From Butyrivibrio sp. NC2007 (GTDB lineage Bacteria > Bacillota > Clostridia > Lachnospirales > Lachnospiraceae), in contig NZ_ATWY01000001.1 of assembly GCF_000421405.1 (NCBI RefSeq), forward strand, positions 310,001 to 374,000: a stretch of DNA of 64,000 nt, given 5' to 3'. Every line of letters begins with the position of its first letter. Position 1 is the stretch's first letter. Made by a program: the position numbers and the translations under genes. Shown piece after piece: positions 34,829-41,387 of the stretch. The notes beneath the pieces are model-generated. The model searched no databases. It saw only the letters and a program-made list of their open reading frames with translations, and had not been told where the DNA came from.

Positions 34829-34909
34829 TTGTGCGCAATATCACTAATATATTTCATTATAGCATATTGCACAATATTGTACAACATTAATTATGAATAT
34901 TTTGTACAA
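34829..34909 (-). promoter_or_regulatory. Sigma-A promoter with repeated TTGTACAA operators
   Basis: The minus strand has TTGTAC (34884-34879), 17 bases and TATAAT (34861-34856), about 60 bases before the membrane-protein start. Exact palindromes TTGTACAA occur at 34877-34884 (over the -35) and 34902-34909, and related TTGCACAA (34867-34874) and TTGTGCGCAA (34829-34838) follow in the spacer and leader. The set looks like operator half-sites for a dimeric repressor. Confidence 0.7.
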
Positions 34910-34924
34910 TGTGGGGCACTGCAT

Positions 34925-34947
34925 AAAAAGGAATCGGTTTCCTTTTT
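34925..34947 (-). terminator. Hairpin after the SSB-tail-like ORF
   Basis: AAAAAGGAA and TTCCTTTTT pair around a five-base loop. It lies just after the stop of the small ORF at 34959 and could terminate it on the minus strand, the last T's forming the end of the stem. Confidence 0.55.
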
Positions 34948-34958
34948 CGTTTATTATT

Positions 34959-35117
34959 TTACTTATTTCCAAAGGGGATATCGAAGTCGTCACCTGACTT
35001 CATAGGAATATCAAAATCATCGTTAAATTTCTCTGTACTCGTTTCAGTTTCCACAGGTTCTGATACTTTTCCTCGATAACCTGCATTATTTTTCTGCCTT
35101 TCAGTATAGATTCGCAC
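34959..35117 (-). pseudogene. SSB-C-terminus-like ORF remnant
   Basis: An open frame of 52 codons (from GTG 35117, with no good ribosome site and a stop just upstream) reads VRIYTERQKNNAGYRGKV and ends with two acidic repeats, DDFDIPM and DDFDIPF. The latter resembles the DDIPF tip of single-stranded DNA-binding proteins, and the first part resembles an SSB strand end. No OB-fold coding lies upstream, where only the next gene's terminator is found. It may be the tail of a deleted ssb gene or a small gene in its own right. Confidence 0.35.
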
Positions 35118-35209
35118 AGTCTTCTACAATTTTATGATAGTCAATAGGCTACTTTAATTCTATTAAAAAAATGTTAAATTCTTACCCATTTATCAATTAT
35201 TTTTCACAT
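35118..35209. other. AT-rich spacer, nothing recognised
   Basis: There is no gene or convincing promoter between the lipoprotein terminator and the SSB-tail-like ORF. A TTGACT occurs near 35140 without a well-spaced -10. Confidence 0.5.
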
Positions 35210-35247
35210 AAAAAGACCCGGAAAAGAATTAAAATTTCTTTTCCGGG
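35210..35247 (-). terminator. Terminator after the lipoprotein gene
   Basis: On the minus strand CCCGGAAAAGAA pairs with TTCTTTTCCGGG around ATTTTAA and is followed by TCTTTTTATG. It ends the apt-relA-hemZ operon. Confidence 0.9.
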
Positions 35248-35253
35248 CCTTGC

Positions 35254-36264
35254 TTACTCTTTTAAGCTCAGCACTCTGAGATATTCCAAAGTGTGATATG
35301 CGATTGCTATATTGTGATCGGGATAGGCCTTCATCAGCTCAGCATAGTTTTCTATAACAGCTTCAATACCGTCCTTGTAATAAGTGATGGTGTTGTTGGT
35401 CTGGGACAGAAGCCCCGGTTGAAGCTCATAGACATTGACCATGCGCTTTGAGTAGTACCTCGCAAGCGCAGCTTCTCTCTTAATATTCTCAATCTCCATG
35501 CCCTTTAAATAATTTAGGACAAAGATCTGATCCGACTCCTTAAGGAGCTTCCTCATAGCCCTGTCATGCCCCATGTTGTCGTAGGAATATGGGATACAAA
35601 CACATATATCAAGATGATCTTCATCAGCCGCACATTCCTGCTTTATGCTGATGATGTTGTTTGTATATTCTTCCAGAAGCTGATCCGGTATATTGTGCCA
35701 CTTATCAAGAACATAGGGCTCAACATCATAGACAATACCCTTGATCCTCGCATCCGGCTCAACTGAGCTGTTAAGGTTTCTTACTCTCTCAAGCGCACTT
35801 CTCATTCCGGGATATTCAGTCTCATAGGACCACTCGGGCTCTCCGTCCAGGATATAGACATCAATATCGACATCGTTCATAGCTTTTAAGAAGTCAGTCA
35901 TCTCCTGATCGGTGTATTCAGGCCTTAAATACTGATAAACTTCTGTAATGTGGTTGTCCTGCATACACTGCACATCTTTTATGTTCGGAAGATGGTCCCA
36001 GGAAAAAACGCCTGCCCCAAGGCTAAAGAGCTTCTCTATATCTATCTCTTCTACCTGTTCTTCCCCCAAAGGCTCCTCAGCCTCTGTAGTCTCCACCACA
36101 GCTGCTTCCTCTGCTTCAGGAACAAAGCCATCGTTAATGGACACTGTCTGATACTGGTCGCTGTCGTAAAGAGTGATCCCTTCTGATGAAGAGCAGCCTG
36201 CCATCACAAATGCCGGTAACGACATACATATTATGCAGTTTATAATCCCCTTAACTCTTTTCAA
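35254..36264 (-). CDS. Lipoprotein of unknown function, possible TIM-barrel fold
   Basis: This 336-residue protein has a signal peptide and lipobox (VMAGC, Cys at about 23), an acidic Glu/Ala linker (about 45-75) and a globular domain. The domain has regularly spaced strands ending in acidic residues (GVFSWDHLP, VYILDGEPEW, IKGIVYDVEPYVLDKW, ICVCIPYSYDN, IFVLNYLKG), which suggests a glycosidase-like barrel. No family was recognised. It overlaps the hemZ end by 14 bases and is the last gene of the operon. Confidence 0.7.
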   Translation of the reverse strand: MKRVKGIINCIICMSLPAFVMAGCSSSEGITLYDSDQYQTVSINDGFVPEAEEAAVVETTEAEEPLGEEQVEEIDIEKLFSLGAGVFSWDHLPNIKDVQCMQDNHITEVYQYLRPEYTDQEMTDFLKAMNDVDIDVYILDGEPEWSYETEYPGMRSALERVRNLNSSVEPDARIKGIVYDVEPYVLDKWHNIPDQLLEEYTNNIISIKQECAADEDHLDICVCIPYSYDNMGHDRAMRKLLKESDQIFVLNYLKGMEIENIKREAALARYYSKRMVNVYELQPGLLSQTNNTITYYKDGIEAVIENYAELMKAYPDHNIAIAYHTLEYLRVLSLKE

Positions 36265-37645
36265 AAAGTTCCCTCTTCCTCTGGATCATTTCATCAATAT
36301 TGTCCATGTATAGCTTAACATCCTTGACGTTGTCACACCTCTCTATTCGTCCGCCTTCGCCGAACACTCTCTTTGTGACAGTTCCAGCTCCAAGAGCAAC
36401 GATAGACTGCACTTCCTCATTTATCAGGATGTTATAGATGCCGGCTTTCCCCTCTTTGGCATAACCGGTATTTTCAAAATTGCCGCTGATATTCTTCTGT
36501 CTGTAAAGATAATAGGGCTTAAGAGAAAGCGCTTCCGCTCCTCTTCTTGCTATCTCCATCATCTCTTCAGTATTCTTCATGGAATAATCCACGCCCTTTT
36601 CCCTCATGACTTCAGCAAGTCTCGATCCCCTCTTGATCGCAAGGGAATGCACTGTAAGGTCATCGGGTGCAAGCTTTATTATCTCATCTATAGTATGCTG
36701 AACATCTCTGTCAGTCTCCCCCGGGAGTCCTAAGATGATATCCATGTTGATATTATCAAACCCTTCTTCTCTTGCCATGTTAAAAGAGTCTATGAGCTGA
36801 GCTACAGTGTGCTGCCTTCCGATGAGCTTAAGCGTCTCATCACTCATAGTCTGGGGATTAACAGAAATTCTGGTAACTCCCATTTCCTTCATGGCAATGA
36901 GCTTATCTCTGTTTATTGAATCAGGTCTTCCCGATTCCACCGTGAACTCTTTTACATGGGACAGATCAAGTTTATCCTGAAGATACCCTATAAGTCTTCT
37001 TATCTGATCCGGCAAAAGAGTTGTCGGTGTACCACCACCGATATAGATGGTATCAAGAGTCTTTCCTTTGAAAGCCTCTGCCACGTAATCAATCTCTTTT
37101 TCCAGGCAGGAAATGTAATCATCTACAATTCCCTTAAATGCTCCGATCGGATATGAAGTAAAGGAACAGTAAAGACAGGTTGTAGGGCAAAAAGGAATTC
37201 CTATATACAGACTATAACCGTTCTCATAGTCTATGCCTTCTAGTATCCTCTTTTCCCTTCTTGCGATATCAATGGCAAGATCAGTCTTTTCCTCACTTAC
37301 AAGATATGTTTCCATCATGTAGGAGCGGATCTCGTCATCGCCAAGCCCCTCATCTATAAGATTCATGGCTATCCTTGTGGGTCTTATTCCTGTAAGATCT
37401 CCCCAGGGAAGGAGCTTGCCGGTCTTTTGTGAGAGGTCCTTGTAGATACTTCTCTTTAGGTCATTTTTATCTCTGTTTACATCAATAAAGGATATCTCAT
37501 CATCAGGTGAAATATCCATTTCCTTATCGTGAACACATCCCCTCTGCCCTACAATGACCCTTACATCCTGCTCAGGATAAAAGGCCTTGTAAAGCGAGTG
37601 TATATCATATTGAAATTTATCTTCTTTAATGTAAATTACTTGCAT
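36251..37645 (-). CDS. hemZ: HemZ-type radical SAM coproporphyrinogen dehydrogenase
   Basis: This 464-residue radical SAM protein has an N-terminal extension (about 150 residues) typical of HemZ, the cluster motif CPTTCLYCSF (about 161-170), IYIGGGTPTTL and the HemN-like segments GRPDSINRDKL and INMDIILGLPGE. HemZ carries out anaerobic coproporphyrinogen III oxidation or a related reaction. No other haem genes are near. It sits in the operon between the MBL hydrolase and the lipoprotein. Substrate certainty is moderate because close relatives have other roles. Confidence 0.88.
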   Translation of the reverse strand: MQVIYIKEDKFQYDIHSLYKAFYPEQDVRVIVGQRGCVHDKEMDISPDDEISFIDVNRDKNDLKRSIYKDLSQKTGKLLPWGDLTGIRPTRIAMNLIDEGLGDDEIRSYMMETYLVSEEKTDLAIDIARREKRILEGIDYENGYSLYIGIPFCPTTCLYCSFTSYPIGAFKGIVDDYISCLEKEIDYVAEAFKGKTLDTIYIGGGTPTTLLPDQIRRLIGYLQDKLDLSHVKEFTVESGRPDSINRDKLIAMKEMGVTRISVNPQTMSDETLKLIGRQHTVAQLIDSFNMAREEGFDNINMDIILGLPGETDRDVQHTIDEIIKLAPDDLTVHSLAIKRGSRLAEVMREKGVDYSMKNTEEMMEIARRGAEALSLKPYYLYRQKNISGNFENTGYAKEGKAGIYNILINEEVQSIVALGAGTVTKRVFGEGGRIERCDNVKDVKLYMDNIDEMIQRKRELFEKS

Positions 37646-37654
37646 CCTTGCATC

Positions 37655-38311
37655 TCAAACAATAAATGGATTGTAGAGCTTCTCATGCCCTATGGTTGTT
37701 ACTCCGCCGTGTCCGGGATAAACTATTGTATCTTCCGGAAGTATGAAGAGTCTCTCCTTGACGCTTCGTATGAGCTCTGATGTAGAACTTGTCGGAAAAT
37801 CGGTTCTTCCGACAGACTCCTCAAACAGAGTATCACCTGCGATAAGGATATTATCCTCTTCAAAATAATAACAGCATCCACCGGAGGTATGTCCCGGAGT
37901 TGCAATAAGTTTGCACTTAAGTCCTGCAGCCTCTATCTCTGCGTTATCTTCGTACAAAATATCCGGAGTTACAGAAAATCTAAGACCGTAGTCATTGGAC
38001 AGATTGAGGTACATATCTTTGCACATAGCCTGCTCTTTGGTATAGCAGCCGATCTTTGCACCGGTGAGCTTTCTTAGCTCCTCTGCGCCACCGATATGAT
38101 CAAAGTGTCCATGTGTTAAAAGAATCAGATCAACAACAAGGTCGTTCTCTTTCAGGGCTTCGAAAATCTTGGCACCCTTATCGGCAGGATCAAAGAAGAT
38201 GCAATGCCTCTTGCCATTGTCATCCGTCCTGTTCTCATCAAAGACAAAGTAACAGTTTGTTCCCACCATTCCGAGGGTAAACATTCCAACTGAGGTTTTC
38301 TTATCTGCCAT
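37655..38311 (-). CDS. MBL-fold metallohydrolase (YqgX/GloB-like)
   Basis: This 218-residue metallo-beta-lactamase fold protein has the metal motif THGHFDHIGG (about 66-75), the downstream histidine in TPGHTSGGCCYYF and the aspartate in IAGDTLFEESVGRTDF. The closest type is the glyoxalase II-like YqgX group. The GRTDFP pattern is common to that group. Its start coincides with the relA stop. The exact substrate cannot be told. Confidence 0.88.
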   Translation of the reverse strand: MADKKTSVGMFTLGMVGTNCYFVFDENRTDDNGKRHCIFFDPADKGAKIFEALKENDLVVDLILLTHGHFDHIGGAEELRKLTGAKIGCYTKEQAMCKDMYLNLSNDYGLRFSVTPDILYEDNAEIEAAGLKCKLIATPGHTSGGCCYYFEEDNILIAGDTLFEESVGRTDFPTSSTSELIRSVKERLFILPEDTIVYPGHGGVTTIGHEKLYNPFIV

Positions 38312-40593
38312 CAGCCTGTTGTCCTTTCGATATCAATTACGCTGTCGATCTGTCTGATCTTATCAACAATCTCGCGAAGCTGGTCTCTGGATGAAACCTG
38401 GAAGGATGTCTCCATGGTTGCCAGGCCCTGCTTACTGGTTCTGGTGTTCATAGAAATAATATCAATGTCCTTCTCTGTAAGGGCTCTTGATACATCCGCA
38501 AGAAGACCGCTTCTGTTGTTGGCAAATATCTTGATTGTTGCTGCATATTTGCCGCCACCCTCTGCGCTTTCTGCCTGCCACTTGGCTTCTATGAGCCTTG
38601 TTCTGTCTTCTTCCTGCATCTTGATAACATTGACGCAGTCTCTTCTGTGGATGGATACGCCTCTTCCTCTTGTGACAAATCCGCAGATATCATCACCAGG
38701 AACAGGGTTACAGCACTTGGAGAATCTGACTGCCACATCGTGAACACCCTTTACGATGATGGCGTTATCGGTTCCTGATACCTGAGGTGTTACATTTGAC
38801 TCAGCAACAGCTGCAAGCACTTCTTCATCGGTAATGTTGCGCTTGTGCTCGGATTCTGAGAGCTCAAGTATCTTATTTATGATCTGGCCTTCCTTAAGCC
38901 CGCCGTGACCTACTGCAGCAAGCACAGCATCCCACTCGTGGAAGCCATATTTTCTTGTGACCATTGCCTGAAATTCAGGCTTGGCAATACTAAAGTAATC
39001 AAGGCCCTTACTCTTACAGTACTCAATAAGGAGTTCCTTACCTTTACTGATGTTCTCTTCCTTGAGCTCGTGCCTGAACCACTGATTGATCTTGTTCTTG
39101 GTGGATGTGGACTTGGCAATTGAGAGCCAGTCACGGCTTGGTCCCTTGGAATTCTGGCTGGTTACAACCTCGATTCTGTCACCATTCTGAATCTTGTAGT
39201 CAATGGGAACAAGCTTGCCGTTAACCTTGGCACCGATCATCTTGTTACCTACTGCACTGTGAATACTGTAGGCAAAATCAATAGGCGTGGATCCGGCAGG
39301 AAGGTTCTTAACTTCACCTGTTGGTGTGAAGCAGTATACATCCTCTGAGAACAGATTGAGGTCGCTCTTTAGAAGGCTCATGAACTCCTGGTTGTCAGAG
39401 AGATCCTGTTGCCATTCAAGGATCTGGCGAAGCCAGATGAGCTTCTCTTCCTCACCGTTTTCTGCCTTCTTGCCATCGGAAGCCTCTTTGTACTTCCAGT
39501 GGGCAGCGATACCGTATTCAGCAGCCCTGTGCATGTCACGGGTTCTGATCTGTATCTCAAAAGGCTGTCCTGTCGGCCCAATAAGAGTCGTATGAAGCGA
39601 CTGGTACATATTGGGCTTGGGCATTGCTATGTAATCTTTAAATCTGCCGGGAATAGGCTTGTACATCTCATGGATGACACCCAGGGCAGCATAACAGTCT
39701 TTTACCGTATCAACGATAATTCTGATGGCGAAGAGATCGTATATCTGGTCCAAAGTCTTGTTCTGGTTGCGCATCTTCTTGTAGATACTGAAGAAATGCT
39801 TAACACGTCCGTTGACATCGCCCTTGATTCCGGCTTCGGAAATGCTCTGACGTACCTTCTCACAGATATCCTCTACGTATTTCTCTCGCTCACTCTTTCT
39901 TGCAGCAACCTTCTCTGCAAGGTCTCTGTAAACGTCAGGCTTAAGGTATTTCAGGGACAGATCGTCCAGTTCTACCTTGATCCTGCTGATACCAAGTCTT
40001 CCGGCGATAGGTGAATAGATGTCCAGGGTTTCCTGGGCAATCCTCTGCTGCTTCTCCGGAGGCATATGCGCAAGTGTACGCATGTTGTGTAGACGGTCAG
40101 CAAGCTTGATCAGAATGACTCTGATATCCTTAGCCATAGCCAGGAACATCTTACGCAGGTTCTGAGCCTGCATATCTGCCTGCTCGGGAGTCTTGCTTCC
40201 GGTATCTGATGTAAGCTGCAGAGCAGTCAGTTTGGTAACACCGTCAACAAGAAGGGCTACGTCACTTCCAAAGCTCTCTTCTATCTCTTCCTTGGTGCAA
40301 ATTGTGTCTTCAACGACATCATGAAGAAGCCCTGCTGCTATGGTCTCTTTATCCATCTCCAAATCAGCAAGGATGATACCTACGCAAAGCGGGTGAATAA
40401 TGTATGGTTCACCTGACTTGCGCAGCTGTCCCTCATGAGCTTGTCGAGCCTGGTTATAGGCCTTCTCGATAAGAGTGATATCATCGGATGGGTGATATCT
40501 GCGAACTCTACGTATCAGTTCCTCGTAGAGTTTATCGGGGGTCTGAAACTCAGGCGTCGCTTCGATTTTTCCGTCGTCGAACTTTTGCGCCAT
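38311..40593 (-). CDS. relA: Bifunctional (p)ppGpp synthetase/hydrolase RelA/SpoT (Rel)
   Basis: The 760-residue protein carries the whole long Rel layout: an HD hydrolase domain with HDVVEDT (about 90-96), a synthetase domain (YDLFAIRIIVD, GRFKDYIAMPKPNMYQSLHT), a TGS domain (VYCFTPTGEVKNLPAGSTPI), a conserved Cys region (FSKCCNPVPGDDICGFVTRG) and a C-terminal ACT domain. It makes and breaks the stringent-response alarmone, which lowers GTP and so relieves CodY repression. It lies five bases after apt, a conserved neighbour. Confidence 0.97.
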   Translation of the reverse strand: MAQKFDDGKIEATPEFQTPDKLYEELIRRVRRYHPSDDITLIEKAYNQARQAHEGQLRKSGEPYIIHPLCVGIILADLEMDKETIAAGLLHDVVEDTICTKEEIEESFGSDVALLVDGVTKLTALQLTSDTGSKTPEQADMQAQNLRKMFLAMAKDIRVILIKLADRLHNMRTLAHMPPEKQQRIAQETLDIYSPIAGRLGISRIKVELDDLSLKYLKPDVYRDLAEKVAARKSEREKYVEDICEKVRQSISEAGIKGDVNGRVKHFFSIYKKMRNQNKTLDQIYDLFAIRIIVDTVKDCYAALGVIHEMYKPIPGRFKDYIAMPKPNMYQSLHTTLIGPTGQPFEIQIRTRDMHRAAEYGIAAHWKYKEASDGKKAENGEEEKLIWLRQILEWQQDLSDNQEFMSLLKSDLNLFSEDVYCFTPTGEVKNLPAGSTPIDFAYSIHSAVGNKMIGAKVNGKLVPIDYKIQNGDRIEVVTSQNSKGPSRDWLSIAKSTSTKNKINQWFRHELKEENISKGKELLIEYCKSKGLDYFSIAKPEFQAMVTRKYGFHEWDAVLAAVGHGGLKEGQIINKILELSESEHKRNITDEEVLAAVAESNVTPQVSGTDNAIIVKGVHDVAVRFSKCCNPVPGDDICGFVTRGRGVSIHRRDCVNVIKMQEEDRTRLIEAKWQAESAEGGGKYAATIKIFANNRSGLLADVSRALTEKDIDIISMNTRTSKQGLATMETSFQVSSRDQLREIVDKIRQIDSVIDIERTTG

Positions 40594-40598
40594 TAAGC

Positions 40599-41123
40599 TT
40601 ACTTCCCTTCGTAGCTAAGTGCTGCATCTAATCTGTATTTAGAAAGTCTCTCGCGACCTTTAAGTCCCTTGAGCTCCATAAGTACCAAAATACCTGCTAC
40701 TTCTCCGCCAAGCATCTCAACGAGCTTGATCATAGCTTCAATTGTTCCGCCTGTAGCCATAAGGTCGTCTACAAGAAGAACCTTCTGTCCGGGCTTGATT
40801 GCATCCTTGTGAAGCTCAAGTGTAGCTGAGCCGTACTCAAGGTCATAAGTTACCTCAACAGTCTCGCAAGGAAGCTTACCTTTCTTACGAACAGGAACAA
40901 GAGCCTTACCTCTGTTGTAAGCGATAGGTGCACTGAAGATGAATCCTCTTGACTCAGCTCCGAGTACAACATCAAAGTCGAGGTCACTTACAAGGTCCTG
41001 CATCTTGTCGATTGCAAGCTTGAATCCATCTGCATCCTGAAGAACAGATGTGATATCCCTGAACATGATGCCTTTCTCCGGGAAATCCGGTATTGTACGT
41101 ACATAATCTTGAAGTTCTTTCAT
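40599..41123 (-). CDS. apt: Adenine phosphoribosyltransferase
   Basis: This 174-residue purine salvage enzyme makes AMP from adenine and PRPP. It shows the family start YVRTIPDFPEKGIMFRDITS, GAESRGFIFSAPIAY and the PRPP-binding motif VLLVDDLMATGGTIEAM. Length is normal. It is the first gene of the apt-relA operon. Confidence 0.97.
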   Translation of the reverse strand: MKELQDYVRTIPDFPEKGIMFRDITSVLQDADGFKLAIDKMQDLVSDLDFDVVLGAESRGFIFSAPIAYNRGKALVPVRKKGKLPCETVEVTYDLEYGSATLELHKDAIKPGQKVLLVDDLMATGGTIEAMIKLVEMLGGEVAGILVLMELKGLKGRERLSKYRLDAALSYEGK

Positions 41124-41186
41124 TTTATAACCCTCTCTGCACTATATTTAAATTTGCTGTGCGTTTTATCAATAATACGACATTTT

Positions 41187-41195
41187 ATTATAACA
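41187..41195 (-). promoter_or_regulatory. Extended -10 promoter of the apt-relA operon
   Basis: The minus strand has TGTTATAAT, an extended -10 with perfect TATAAT (41192-41187), about 64 bases before apt. The -35 is poor (ATGCTA), as often with extended -10 promoters. Confidence 0.55.
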
Positions 41196-41224
41196 CAATT
41201 ATGCGCAATTAGCATATATTCCAA

Positions 41225-41252
41225 TAAAAAAGATGGCGAAGTTCGCCATCTT
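41225..41252 (-). terminator. Terminator after tRNA-Thr
   Basis: On the minus strand AAGATGGCGA and TCGCCATCTT pair around ACT, followed by TTTTATTGG. It begins four bases after the tRNA end. Confidence 0.85.
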
Positions 41253-41256
41253 AAAG

Positions 41257-41329
41257 AGCTGGAAAAGGGACTTGAACCCTCGACCTACTGATTACGAATC
41301 AGTTGCGCTACCGACTGCGCTATTCCAGC
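41257..41329 (-). tRNA. tRNA-Thr (anticodon CGT)
   Basis: The 73-base minus-strand sequence starts GCTGGAATAGC and folds as a cloverleaf: acceptor GCTGGAA/TTCCAGC, a D arm with AGTCGGTAGC, an anticodon arm CTGAT-TCGTAAT-CAG giving CGT (reads ACG, Thr), and a T arm GAGGG-TTCAAGT-CCCTT. The 3' CCA is not encoded. The anticodon assignment is clear from the sequence. Confidence 0.95.
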
Positions 41330-41336
41330 ATGGTTC

Positions 41337-41384
41337 ACCAAAGGGCACATCACTCATTATAATGTGCCCTTTGGTAGTTTTCAA
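41337..41384 (-). promoter_or_regulatory. tRNA-Thr promoter inside a perfect inverted repeat
   Basis: On the minus strand TTGAAA (41384-41379), 17 bases and TATAAT (41361-41356) precede the tRNA. The arms ACCAAAGGGCACAT (41375-41362) and ATGTGCCCTTTGGT (41350-41337) form a perfect 14-bp inverted repeat whose 11-base loop holds the -10. The repeat lies just after the glgB stop and can act as its terminator hairpin, though it lacks a U-run. Confidence 0.7.
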
Positions 41385-41387
41385 GAA

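Noticed and set aside
39409-40014. 201-codon plus-strand frame inside relA
   Set aside because: relA coding is certain on the other strand and no start signal is present here.
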